Origin: Opeltia flavorubescens
Lineage: Eukaryota > Ascomycota > Lecanoromycetes > Teloschistales > Teloschistaceae
Direction: 5' to 3'
NCBI GenBank assembly: GCA_000442125.1
Contig: KE546970.1
Coordinates: 186,001 to 250,000, forward strand
Length of the DNA: 64,000 nt
Made by a program: the position numbers and the translations under genes. The notes under the pieces were generated by a model that saw only the letters and a list, made by a program, of their open reading frames with translations, had not been told where the DNA came from and made no database searches. Positions 21,629-32,406 of this stretch are shown here, piece after piece (within the stretch, counting starts at the first letter, position 1; each line of letters starts with the position of its first letter).

Positions 21629-23244
21629 ATGTCCCTCACTGACAGCTCTCCAGCTCAGATTGCTCAAGCTGCATCTGTAGCTTCGACAAGCCTTGCCACA
21701 CTCTCGTCGAACGATCGCAATGAAGCACTCAATGCCATCCATAAGTCACTCTCACAAGCGAAAGATACAATTCTAGCTGCGAACGCAAAAGATCTGGAGC
21801 TCGCCACGAAAGCTGCAGCGGATGGAAGGCTAAGTCAAAGTGTGCTTAAGAGATTGGATCTAGGTCGACCGGGAAAATGGGAAGATATGCTGCAAGGCAT
21901 CCTGGACGTCCGTGATCTCCCTGATCCCGGTATGTACTGTTGACAACATCGATCATCTCCTTGACAAATTTCTGATCCGTCGTACAGTGGGCCTACAAGA
22001 AGTTATGCACCACAGAGCTATCACTTTTATGCTACAGCAAGCCACATAATCTGGCGAAGATAGCAGAATGATCTGAGCTGTGGTGCAAAGCTTCTGCCAG
22101 CCCTGTACGGTACAGTCGGCAAAATTACTTTGAAGACATTGCTAGATGATGATCTAGTTCTGGAAAGGGTGTCCTGTCCCATAGGAGTTCTTCTCATCAT
22201 CTTTGAAGCACGTCCGGAGGTCATTGCTAATATTGCGTCTTTGGCCATTAAATCTGGAAATGCCGCCATCTTAAAAGGTACTCCAACCATTTTCTTTACC
22301 TCTCAAGAAAGAAAACTAAATTGTATCAAGGTGGTAAGGAGTCTACGGCTTCTTTCCATGCTATCTCAACGGCCATCTCTTCCGCACTTGCCACCACGGC
22401 TGTGCCTAACGCTGCGATTCAACTTGTCACAGCCCGTGATGTAATCGCTTCTCTTTTGGAATGTGACAAGCACATCGACCTCGTCATCCCTCGAGGGTCC
22501 AATGAATTGGTCAGCTATATCAAATCGAATACCCGTATCCCAGTACTTGGGCATGCGGACGGTCTCTGTAGTATCTATCTGCACTATGATGCCGACCTTG
22601 CAAGCTCCGTCCGTATCCTCGTTGACAGCAAACTTGGCTATCCAGCCGCATGCAACAGCGTAGAAACGCTACTTGTTCATGAAGCAGCGCTGAGTACTCA
22701 TCTTCCGGATATTGTTTCCGCATTACTAGAGAAAGGGTGCTCACTGCGCTGCGATTCTACCTCAAAGGCCGCACTTCAAAGCTCACTTACAGCTGAAAAG
22801 GCTGCTTTGCTACAAGATGCTGTAGATGCTGATTATGACACTGAATTCCTATCCCCAATCCTTGCTATCAAAACGGTCGTTCCTCCAGCCAATGCGTCTG
22901 ATGACATTGCTCTTTCTCTCGTCATTGCACACATCAACTCTCATTCTTCTCATCATACCGAGGCGATACTTACGTCCTCCTCCTCTCTAGCGGCGAAGTT
23001 CAAGGCTTCAGTCAGCAGCGCTTGCGTGTTTGTGAATACGAGTACCCGTATGGCAGATGGAATGCGCTTTGGTTTTGGGACAGAAGTTGGGATTAGCACA
23101 AACAAGATCCACGCAAGAGGTCCAGTAGGTTTAGAGGGATTGTGTATCTACAAGTATGTGATCAGTGGTAGTGGCCAAACTGCTGGGGATTATGGTGGTG
23201 TTGATGGGAAGAAGTGGAAGCATGAAGCTCTGGCGTTGCCATAA
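21629..23244 (+). CDS. PRO2: Gamma-glutamyl phosphate reductase (proline biosynthesis)
   Basis: Three exons, 21629-21929, 22116-22277 and 22331-23244, give 458 residues. The enzyme reduces L-glutamyl 5-phosphate with NADPH to the semialdehyde, the second step of proline synthesis. Family stretches include [14 protein letters not shown] (made by the first splice), [35 protein letters not shown] (second splice), [16 protein letters not shown] and [20 protein letters not shown]. The catalytic cysteine is Cys262 in YPAACN. Start ATG 21629 is the first in the frame and gives [16 protein letters not shown]. The first intron is 186 nt and contains an internal acceptor-like site near 21987 that would destroy the frame. 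Confidence 0.95.
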
Positions 23245-23640
23245 AATCAGCCTCAGGGAAATGAATTAATGTGACTCTAATGAAGTATACTATGAATGAC
23301 ATTTACAGGGTCTTACTTTATGCAAGCCCTAAGGTTAGTCTTTCACTTCCTTCGAGAGTATTCACGAGTCTTTCCATCACTCTGCTCATAACCTCTACTA
23401 CTCACAAACAAGCTCCGGGGGGTTCTTCCGATTCCTCATACCTTGCTATTTAATTGCACAAAACATCCTCGTTATTACCTTTTGCCACGTCGGAACTTCA
23501 TGCAACTAAGCAGCACTGTTAAAGATCACTTTTCATTCTGAAACCAATGACCTTCGAGCAAAGAGGCCTTCCAATTTCCAATCACTCTCCTCAATACCAA
23601 TACCTCAAATCCTTTTCATTCACACATAGCGAACGTCGAC
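23245..23640. other. Intergenic region
   Basis: A 396-bp gap between two plus-strand genes, holding the PRO2 3' end and the promoter of the next gene. Its last 200 bp are pyrimidine-rich, as usual for fungal leaders. Confidence 0.5.
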
Positions 23641-24564
23641 ATGCCACAACTCATCGCTGACTGGTCCTTCACCTCTTTGAAGAACCTCAGCTATGCTGAT
23701 TACGACCGTGTTGCCACTTCGTGCAACAAGAAGGCTGGACCGAGGAAGCGATTTCTGGATCTCCCAGCTGAGATCAGGAATCAGATCTACAGATATGTAA
23801 TGGGTCCTAATTTACCACCAAGGTCACCAATACCACCAAATGCTTGGGATGCTTGGGATTGGACACCATACTCTACCAATTTTGACATGGATATTATGTT
23901 CACGTGTCGCCAAACGTATCATGAAGTCTCCAACATCTTTTACCAAGATCATCTCTTAATTCGGGTTGAAATGCATCCGTGGACCAATAGCTTCAATTGG
24001 TTTCATCCATGGAGCTACTGCCTTAGTTGGTTTATGGAGCTCGGTCTATCGCGTTTGAGGTATTTCAATGCGAAGATCTACCCTCGAATGCTCGCATCCA
24101 TATTGATAAGATGGTCAGACGGCTGTGTTGGCTGGAATACGCAGGACCTCGTTCTCACGTATCAAGAATTGTTTATGCTGATCATCTCTCTTCGACATAT
24201 TCAAGCAAAGATCTCAGAAACATTCAACTCTCAGGCGATGGTCGTAAAGGTAGCCATCCAGAAAGAGTCGAATTTCGATGACACATCTTCTAAAGAGCGA
24301 CTTCTGAGCCTTTGTGGCGCTCGCCTTTTGCTGCGACGAGCGCGGCATATACCACCATTGATTCAAGCGGTTGACCGTTATTTTAGCAGTTTGTGTCACT
24401 TCCGAGCAAAGGATTACCGGGCATTCTACTACAGCATACTGGAAGTGAAGAAGAACGAGCATGACAATGGGCGGGAGTTGGACATCACAGAGATCTCCAA
24501 GATCCTCCCAGCGCACATCTTCAATATTCCAGAGCATGTATATCTGAATGATGTGATTTTTTGA
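23641..24564 (+). CDS. Fungal LPAEIRNQIYRY-motif protein (F-box-like), copy 1
   Basis: Intronless frame of 307 residues from ATG 23641. The motif FLDLPAEIRNQIYRYVM near residue 38 is characteristic of a large family of uncharacterised Pezizomycotina proteins, often annotated F-box-like or 2EXR. About 45 residues later comes FDMDIMFTCRQTYHEVSNIF followed by YQDHLLIRVEMH, the second conserved block (return-address and extracellular-fold stretch of this family). No catalytic residues are evident. A second, longer member sits at 28926-30161 on the same strand and shares both blocks, so the two are paralogues. The function is unknown. Confidence 0.8.
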   Translation: MPQLIADWSFTSLKNLSYADYDRVATSCNKKAGPRKRFLDLPAEIRNQIYRYVMGPNLPPRSPIPPNAWDAWDWTPYSTNFDMDIMFTCRQTYHEVSNIFYQDHLLIRVEMHPWTNSFNWFHPWSYCLSWFMELGLSRLRYFNAKIYPRMLASILIRWSDGCVGWNTQDLVLTYQELFMLIISLRHIQAKISETFNSQAMVVKVAIQKESNFDDTSSKERLLSLCGARLLLRRARHIPPLIQAVDRYFSSLCHFRAKDYRAFYYSILEVKKNEHDNGRELDITEISKILPAHIFNIPEHVYLNDVIF

Positions 24565-25427
24565 ATTGGTAGAGCTAGCAAAACTCGACGAGCAAAGGTG
24601 GCATGTGCGGCAACAGTGAGCTGGGATTATGGCTACCGTGACATCGACATCATGGCGTTGGTCTGTCATCCATTTGATGGGACAAGACGAATGATACTGC
24701 TTGTAAGTATTTCACGGATTACACTATTCTACAAAGAGGTACTGACTGCGATCGCTAGGGGATTATCCAATGATCTCATGACTAGAAATTTGTTGTAACA
24801 TAGGGTCCAATCAATGACTACGAAAATCTCCTCAGACCGCAATGAGTATCGAATAATTCTCTTGAAGCTCGATGATGTCGCCTGATTGCTTAGCGTGTCT
24901 GGTAGGAGTTCCACATCAATCACCTTTTATCCTTATATGCGACCCAGGCGGATCCTTCAGCCGCATGAACAACAAAACATCGCTTCCCGTTCCCTGACAG
25001 CTTTGCGAGGCCGTGCAGACGACTCCACCACAGGGAAGCTTTACCGACTGACGGCAGAGGCTCGCGAATTGACCGATAGCCACTGATACAAGCCTTCGAC
25101 CTCATATCTACCGCAGCCGTTTTCTAATGGATTCTCCTAAACTAGAAGCACGTGAAAGGGACCGAATCCTCTACAAATCTACCGCAGACCACTCACTATC
25201 TTGCCCGCACGTCGTTGATGTAATTACGATCGAATCTTCCAATTTTCTCTACGGTCATTGAAAAGAGCAAGTGACATCTTTTGCCTCATTCTTTCTGTTC
25301 TCTATCTTTCCAGCGACTACTCTTGTCATTCTTTGTCTACAATGTCTAATTGAACATACCGCCGTGTTCAAAGAGTGATACAAAGGTCCAAGTGCCGGTA
25401 CTATCTTTCGGCATCCTTCGCCTGGCC
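24565..25427. other. Intergenic region, 0.86 kb
   Basis: Separates the first LPAEIRN protein from the secreted protein. Short frames at its start and middle show no family motif. The last ~150 bp are pyrimidine-rich, consistent with a 5' leader for the next gene. Confidence 0.5.
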
Positions 25428-26341
25428 ATGCATTTTCCGCTTTTGGTTATTGCCTCTAGCTTTCTTCAATTCCTGCCGTTGTGCACCGCCTCACCTGTGG
25501 CACCTACAATCGTACAGAGTGCAGATGTCTGCAACAACCCATCCACGGCGGGCATGGCAAGCCCATGTTGGACGACGCTTAAGATGAACGACTTCTTCAG
25601 TAACTGGACGAATACAACTATCATGCCTAACGCTCCCATGATCGGAACGCTGGTTTGCCGTCCTAACGAGGCATGGGCGTCATGCTTCATACGCTTTGCA
25701 TATGGCCAGCAAAGGGCATCTGGACCTCCAATGGATTGCATTACCTTCAACTCCAAGACGTGCCAGCCACCGTCCGCCATGCTCGTCAAGCCAAGCACAC
25801 CGCAATATTGGTATGGCGCCTATGCCATCTATGGTGAGTGCTTTCATCCTCCTTATGCCGATTCCAACGCTCAAGGTCGGAATGCTGATACTAAACTAAA
25901 ACAGCGGTCTTTACCTACATTACCACCTTATCCTCCGCCCTCCTCTTGTCCACTGCTCGCAAAGGCGCCCTCCAATCAGCGTATCAATCTGCGAACCTTG
26001 GATCTGGCGCTGATGCCGGTGCAGACCCTGTTGACGCTACCCTCTTCCATCTCCTTTTCCTGAACGGCCTTGGAGATATGGATATCGCTTTTTCGGCGTA
26101 CATGAAAAATAATTCATATTCTGGAGATTTCGTCGGCGCGACCACAGATCCACCGAGCGACGCGGTGATTTACACCAACATAGTTGCCGCGCTGCAGCAA
26201 AGATTGAAAGTAGTGATGAGTGGATGGGCATCATTCGAGGAAATGTTGGGCCTAGGGTCGACGTGGACAGGGCAAGTACAATCGGCTGCAGCTTTTGCGG
26301 GTAAATGGACGACTGGAATTCAGACGACTGCGACTGCGTAG
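25428..26341 (+). CDS. Secreted cysteine-containing protein of unknown function
   Basis: Two exons, 25428-25833 and 25905-26341 (71-nt intron), give 280 residues. MHFPLLVIASSFLQFLPLCT followed by ASPVAP is a strong signal peptide with a likely cleavage after ASP or TAS. The first mature half holds six cysteines (VCNNP, PCWTT, VCRPN, SCFIR, DCITF, TCQPP) and NxS/T sites (NWTNTT); the second half, mostly from exon 2, is Ala/Ser/Gly-rich with no cysteine. A hydrophobic stretch AVFTYITTLSSALLL at the junction could be a buried helix. No enzyme motif is recognised. An apoplastic or cell-surface role is possible; I cannot name a family. Confidence 0.8.
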
Positions 26342-26872
26342 GGAGAGAGCTACGAAAAGGCTGTACAAATTGCTACGGGAATGCTGTACATGGGTGGTGC
26401 GCGTTTAGGGGGAGTACCGGGTATGGTTCACGGCGTTCCAAGGGGATTATCTTCAAGTACATAATACCAGGTGGTAGATTGGGTAGCTCAGGCACATCTA
26501 TGAATGTTCTCATCTCGTATTGACATATGCCTTCTATGCTTCTCAATCACCATTGCCGTTGCTAGCCAATTGGCCCAAGAAACCTACCACTACAATCCTC
26601 GTAAGTAAACCTGATACAACGACTCCAAAACCGCTAAGTTCTGCTTGATCCGCTTATATGAATGGAAGTATCGCATCGCCTGAAATGACTGCTCCCATAT
26701 TCGCAAGCTGCGGAGGCGCAGCTACAAGACCCTGAGTGTACCAGATCGGCAATGTGCAGCAGGTGTGCTTAGGCAGGGTAAAAGGGTCCATGGATGAAGA
26801 AGTACATAGGTACCTCTATGGACCTAAGATATTGACCTACTTAGAAGCTCATCTGGACATTCCACATTTATT
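26342..26872. other. Intergenic region
   Basis: A 531-bp gap between two plus-strand genes, serving as 3' end of the secreted protein and promoter of the AAA ATPase. No further gene is supported. Confidence 0.5.
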
Positions 26873-28496
26873 ATGGACGACGTTGAATCCTTCATGCTCA
26901 TTGACACCCCGGTCACGGGACGCCAAGCCAAGAATGACGACCCTTTTGCCAACTACGAGCAGCATTCTTCAGCTCCCAAGATAGACACCACTATTGTTCT
27001 CAGCAATACTCTACGACATCGCCATCCAGAATGGACACTGGCTATCACAGCTGCATCACAATGCCATCTGCTTGGCTTCTGCAATGCGGGTAAAGCAGCA
27101 GTATACGATTTCAATCCTCGAGTAGCCGTTGAGGCATACTACCCTCCGCCCAACCAGCTTGATGGTCAACAAGGGGCTGTGCTGCAAGAAATAGTCTTCG
27201 CCAACTACCGACTTACCTATCAGAGTCGAGACTTCATCATATACACGGCAGAATGTCTGAAGGAAGGCGTCTATCCTCCCCTGCAAAGGTACAATTTCAT
27301 CTTGTACCGTGCCATACCTGGCGAGCCGCCAGACTCCGAGGCACTCGTGGTCAATGAGTTGATACTTCAAGCCTCGAAGTGGACCCTAGATCTGCACCAG
27401 GAAATCTGGATCTTCGACCAATTGTCATGGAAGAAGAGCCACGAACTGTGGCAAAGCCCCCAGGACGCCAGTTGGGATGATGTGATTCTCGACGAGGAGA
27501 TGAAGAGTAGTGTCAGGCGTGATATCGAGGGCTTCTTCGATGAGAGGGACCAGTACAAGAAGTTTGCCATTCCATGGAAGGTACACTACCTATCACCACG
27601 TCCGCTTCCAGTCCGACATGAATTATCTGACTAATTTCTCCCAGCGCGGTATCATTTTCCACGGCCCTCCTGGGAACGGCAAAACTATCAGCATCCGTGC
27701 CATCATGAAGGAACTTGCGAATCGCTCCCCGTTGCCCGTTGCAAGCCTTTACGTCAAGTCCTTCACGAGCTTCAATCCTGAATACGGTATCCGAAAAGTA
27801 TTCCAGAAGGCTCGCGAAACCGCGCCTTGCCTCCTAATCTTGGAGGATGTTGATAGCTTGGTGAGGCCTTCGACGAGGAGCTACTTCCTCAATGAAGTAG
27901 ATGGGTTGGAGAAGAATGACGGGGTATTGATGCTGGGGAGTACAAATCATTGTGTGTATCCCCTCCCCTGCCCAGTCAATAAAAATGACAAACCCCAGCA
28001 CACACCCCCTCCCTTCCATCTAACGTAAATCGTTACCACGACTGGCCCCCTTCCCCCATATCCCCCTTCACGTTCTTTGTCCCTTCCCTAAACATTCATG
28101 GTGAACACTTGCTGACTTGTGCATCCTCCAGTGGAACTCCTCGATCCAGGCATCTCCAAGCGTCCTTCTCGATTCGACCGCAAATACCTCTACCCTCTCC
28201 CAAGCCTTCCGCAACGCATCAAGTACTGCGAATATTGGCGCTCTAAGCTTTCCTCAAATCCTGAAATAAAGTTTCCGGAATCTCTCTGCACGAAGATTGC
28301 TGAGATCACGGATAGATTCAGCTTTGCCTATATGAAGGAAGCATTTACTGCTAGTCTATTGCGACTACTCGTCGAGAAGAAAGGGCAAAATGCGTTGTCA
28401 GGGATGGCGGAAGACGGTAAGGTAGAAGATTTGCCATTGTGGAAAGAGATGAAGAGACAGGTGGAGCTGCTCAGGGAGGAACTGGACAATAATTGA
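26873..28496 (+). CDS. AAA-family ATPase
   Basis: Three exons, 26873-27580, 27645-27951 and 28132-28496, give 459 residues. The first ~230 residues form a family-specific N-terminal domain (WKKSHELWQS, DVILDEEMKSSVRRDIEGFF). The AAA core starts right at the first splice: Walker A GPPGNGKT near 243, Walker B CLLILEDVDSL near 298, then sensor-1 GSTNHLELLDPGI, formed across the second splice, and the arginine segment KRPSRFDRKY. The C-terminal helical lid follows. Such stand-alone ATPases are common in filamentous fungi and distantly resemble BCS1 and FtsH AAA modules, but there is no membrane segment or protease domain here. The substrate is unknown. The second intron is long (180 nt) and pyrimidine-rich. 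Confidence 0.88.
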
Positions 28497-28925
28497 GACG
28501 ACATCATGAAGAAATGATAAGACACGTCCCATTCGAAACCGACGACTCTAATCACTCGTCCATCGGGGATGACTAGTCCAAGACAGATGTTTCTTCCGCA
28601 TTGAACATATGAAAAAATCATGTGACAATACGGACATATTGCCCTAGTTTCACCCTTCGACTTGGATCATCAAGGACTTGTTCATCACCTAGGCTAAGCA
28701 TCACGTTGCTCATTATTCTCCTTCACTGTGACTCACGTGGTTACTGGGGACATACATTTCAAAACAAGCTTACTCATTTCTTTACCAGGAAGCTTTTTTC
28801 CATTACCACATCTCCACTTCCAATTCAATCGTACATAGTTCAGCAGAGCCACAGAGCCTGTTCTGCTGTTCACCTCGTAAATTTTTCTCCTACCACATTC
28901 CTATTTCAAAAAGAGCACGCACAAG
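28497..28925. other. Intergenic region
   Basis: A 429-bp gap between plus-strand genes. A plus-strand frame crossing it is a shadow that runs into the next gene in another frame. Confidence 0.5.
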
Positions 28926-30161
28926 ATGGCAGCACCCCAGGGTCTCTTACGTCTGCCAGCGGAACTCAGGAATCAGATCTACCGCTATCTTCTTTGCCCA
29001 GGCTTAACACGTGGAAAAAGTCCCGTTGGATCCGTCGAGGCATCCACGAATTTTGACACCAGCATTATGTTTACAAATCGGCAGATTTATCAAGAGGCAT
29101 CATATATCTTCTATGGAGATCATCGATTCATCCGTGTTCAGTTTTCCCATTCCAGCTACTTTACCCCGAACATCATGATTCTCGGGCTGGAAAAGACCAT
29201 TAGGAGGAATGTGAGCAGTTGTACTAGGATGATTATGACCATGAGATTGGATCTCGAGTATAATATTTCAACTGGATCCGACCACCTTCCCATGGACCTT
29301 GTCCTGGCACACCATGATCTACATCTAATTGATTGTCTGAATCTTTACAGTGTCCATCGACAATATACGAGAAACAAAACTCTCGATGGCTGGAATATTA
29401 CATCCAAAGTCAGAGTGCATGATTCAGCCGGTGTGGCAGCCTCGCTCCGAGATGAATATTTCATGGGACCAGTCTACAATTCTATCCGAAACCTTCGGAG
29501 CGGCAACGCAATTGAATATGACAATGCCGAGCATTCCATCAACGAAGAAATCGAGCGAGGTTTGAAATTTTCTGGATCTCCTAGAGGTGTCCCTTCCATG
29601 GAAATGTTCCTTCTGCTTTCGAGGCTCTTACGTCACCTACAACGGCGGGAGGAACTATTCAAGTGCTTGCGACTAGGCCAGACGACCGCTGAGATGCATG
29701 GTGCATATTGGCCGCCCGCTGCAAGCGAAGAACCTGCCGCAGCTGTGCGTCTTCTCAGATACAGGATCGAGAACGCTGTACTTGCGTTCTCCCCAGATGA
29801 ATGCAAAGATTCATTCATCCGCGAAGTACTCGATCGACTTCCGGATTACTGCCAGCAGTACCATGAGGCAAATCCTCAATTACGGCCCGAGACTCTATAC
29901 AAAGCAATCCAAACATATCTTCAATTTGGACTCTCCAATTCTCCCGATGAAGTGTCAATTCGGAAGTTGACTCAAACGGTCGAAACCCCGAAGCATGATA
30001 ATGTCATGGCGCCGCAAGCACTTGATTCGCATGATAGATGTACCAATCTGACTCAGCAGTTTCTGGACCGGATAGAAAGGTCGCCAGATTTCATGAAGCT
30101 GAGCGGATCCTCTGCACAGCACTTTAAATACAGAAAAGACCGTTTAATTCTTCGATACTAA
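28926..30161 (+). CDS. Fungal LPAELRNQIYRY-motif protein (F-box-like), copy 2
   Basis: Intronless 411-residue frame. It opens MAAPQGLLRLPAELRNQIYR, placing the conserved motif at the very N-terminus, then FDTSIMFTNRQIYQEASYIF and YGDHRFIRVQFS, matching the copy at 23641-24564 block for block. The C-terminal ~200 residues are helical and charged without recognisable motif, and extend well beyond the shorter copy. Function unknown. The two copies lie on the same strand with a secreted protein and an AAA ATPase between them. Confidence 0.8.
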   Translation: MAAPQGLLRLPAELRNQIYRYLLCPGLTRGKSPVGSVEASTNFDTSIMFTNRQIYQEASYIFYGDHRFIRVQFSHSSYFTPNIMILGLEKTIRRNVSSCTRMIMTMRLDLEYNISTGSDHLPMDLVLAHHDLHLIDCLNLYSVHRQYTRNKTLDGWNITSKVRVHDSAGVAASLRDEYFMGPVYNSIRNLRSGNAIEYDNAEHSINEEIERGLKFSGSPRGVPSMEMFLLLSRLLRHLQRREELFKCLRLGQTTAEMHGAYWPPAASEEPAAAVRLLRYRIENAVLAFSPDECKDSFIREVLDRLPDYCQQYHEANPQLRPETLYKAIQTYLQFGLSNSPDEVSIRKLTQTVETPKHDNVMAPQALDSHDRCTNLTQQFLDRIERSPDFMKLSGSSAQHFKYRKDRLILRY

Positions 30162-30800
30162 CCCGCGATGACCCTTCTTTGCCCTTATCTGATTCACCAA
30201 GTGACGGCACCAGGATATGTCTACGGATGATTAACATATCCCGAGACTCAGCAAGTGATATCTAGCTATCATGCAATCAGTACCTCGTATGTAGATTTCT
30301 TTAGTTCATAGAACAAATCTTCACTGGCTTCAAGACCTGATCGTTGCTAATAGCCATGATTACACAACCATGCTCTCAGGCAAGTTAATTTTCACTGCCG
30401 CACACACCAAGTTTCATAGTTAATTGCAGTTTGCAAATCGAATTTGTCTTCACTCAAAACCGAATCAACTTCAAAAAAGGTAATGAATAATATCATCTAA
30501 TAATGTTTTGATCTACCAAAAAAGGCCTAGGTGATTAATCGTACAAGAGCATCCCGACCTAGATTCCCGCTTTCCCGTCGACCAAGGATCTCCAAATCAT
30601 GAACTAATATCTAGATCGTGAGAAGAGAAAGAATGTACATCCAAAAATCCCCCCTCTTCCATCCAAGAGAATGACCCCCCACTCCGCCCAGCCCAACCAA
30701 GATAGTTCTCACCAGGAGAACCAAAACCACCCCCAAAATGCCTTTTTCCAAGAAAAGAAAGAAAGTCATCCCCTCCCATCCCCCCCTCTTTTCCAAATCA
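30162..30800. other. Convergent intergenic region
   Basis: A 639-bp spacer containing the 3' ends of a plus-strand and a minus-strand gene. Minus-strand frames near 30600-30796 look like read-through of pyrimidine-rich 3' UTR, not genes. Confidence 0.5.
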
Positions 30801-31529
30801 TCAAAAAACCGTAACAGTCAAATCCTGCGTATCCACAAACCAAGCCTTCGCATCCTGCGCCCTCACCAACTCCCTCCCCAACCCCCCCTGCGGCTGCACC
30901 CCCGCCACTGACCCGGGCCCCATATACGCCTGAAAATCCGCCTCTAGCTGAAAGAACGCCTGCACGATCAACGGCGCTGATTTATCATTATACACCCACA
31001 CCAACCTCTGTCCCTTATCCGCAACGATATATTTCGGATAAGCGAGCAGAGCCCAGCGGTTGGGACTTTTGAGCCAAGCTGCGTTTGCTTTCGCCAGAGG
31101 ATCCTGCTCGCCGGCGAGAGAAGGGAGGCGCTGTGCGTTATTAAGCCGGGGGCGATGATCACTCGGTCCAAGTGTGGATGCCGAAAGCCCCATTTCCATA
31201 TCCGCGTCGTACCACGTACATCCGGGGTGGGCTAAATTATCCGAGAAGTTGATCTCGAATCTCGTTCCTAGGATTGTATTGATAATTGGTGTGAGCGCGC
31301 CGTTCCAGTTTCCGCTGGGGTGGAAGACGGGGGAGGAGTAAGCTGGGATGGAGAGACCGGGGTGCCCGGCGCATGTGGTTGTGGTGGGGAAGGTTCCGGA
31401 GGAGGATTCGACGGAGATGCAGATTGGCCAGGGGTGGGTGTTGTGGATTGTTACCGAAGGGCCGGCGGCGAGGGTGGTGGTAAGGAGAGAAAGGAGAGGG
31501 AGGAGGAAGAAAAAGATCGGGAAGGCCAT
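30801..31529 (-). CDS. Small secreted protein, possibly thaumatin/BYS1-like
   Basis: Intronless 242-residue frame. MAFPIFFFLLPLLSLLTTTL followed by AAGPS is a clear signal peptide. The mature protein begins VTIHNTHPWPICISV and contains LGTRFEINFSD and HPGCTWYDADMEMG, which loosely recall the beta-sandwich and WYD motifs of thaumatin-like and BYS1-type fungal secreted proteins. It has few cysteines, so it is not a classic disulfide-rich thaumatin. Likely extracellular or wall-associated; the family name is uncertain. Confidence 0.7.
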   Translation of the reverse strand: MAFPIFFFLLPLLSLLTTTLAAGPSVTIHNTHPWPICISVESSSGTFPTTTTCAGHPGLSIPAYSSPVFHPSGNWNGALTPIINTILGTRFEINFSDNLAHPGCTWYDADMEMGLSASTLGPSDHRPRLNNAQRLPSLAGEQDPLAKANAAWLKSPNRWALLAYPKYIVADKGQRLVWVYNDKSAPLIVQAFFQLEADFQAYMGPGSVAGVQPQGGLGRELVRAQDAKAWFVDTQDLTVTVF

Positions 31530-32406
31530 TGCCCTTTTTGGTTTTTTGGGTTTTGGATTTCAGAAAATATTGATTAAAGAGTGTGTGTAATGGTGGGCAC
31601 GTATACGCAGTATACGGGCACTCTTTTCAATTTATTAGGAAGAGAATGATGTTTTTGTTGTTGTTGCAAAGGAGCGTGTATGATTAATTTATGTTTTCGC
31701 CGGTAGAGACAGCGCGAATTATGTGAGTCGAAGCGAATCTCGAATTAGATCGAAACGGCAAGGAAAGTCAGGATGGTAAGAAGAGAAAGAATGACTACAT
31801 CGGAAGAAGAGGATGGAGCATCTCAGCGACGACCTGCGTTTCGTGGTGCTTGGCGTGGGCGTTCATCGTACAAAGAACAATGCAAAGAATGGGGTGCAGG
31901 TAAAGGTGAAGCGAGATGAAGATGTGGTTGGGTGAGGATGGGTTTTCTTTGTTCCCATCACCTTGTAGTCTTGAGGTGAGTCCATAATGCAGACAAGGGA
32001 ACAATGAAGAACGCCTTCCACTTCGCATCTGAGGGGGCGGTGTTGGCGGAAGGCCTAGATTGTGCATATGAGAGTAAAGTTGCTGAGATGAATGAACGAT
32101 CATTCTCGATTACATATTGAGCACTGACTCAACAACTGCCTGTCGACAAGACTCACAGTGAGAATTACGCAAACACCGCTACAAGTCGATGACCAGCGCA
32201 GAAGAAACATTCAAGCAAATGAAGGAGTAAGGATAATCTCACCTGCTGAAAATTGTAAAGACTCACAAACATACCTTGTGCTAACTGAGAGGGCTTGAGG
32301 AGAGAGTAGCATTGGGTGCGAACAGTGAATGACCAATAAAAGCAAAATCGTGATGGCAGTGTGAATAAAATACTTTCTATTTTAGAGAGAACCTCTTCAA
32401 GGTGGA
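31530..32406. other. Intergenic region, 0.9 kb
   Basis: Lies between two minus-strand genes and should contain the promoter of the small secreted protein and the RFT1 3' end. One 102-codon minus frame at 31795-32103 has biased, unconvincing composition. Confidence 0.5.

Noticed and set aside
23641-30161. Secondary-metabolite or defence cluster in the lineage-specific segment
   Set aside because: There is no backbone synthase, transporter, transcription factor, NLR or toxin-like gene, so calling it a cluster would be unsupported.
31795-32103. 102-codon minus-strand frame upstream of the small secreted protein
   Set aside because: No motif, no splice continuity and no signal; its composition is like the surrounding noncoding DNA.
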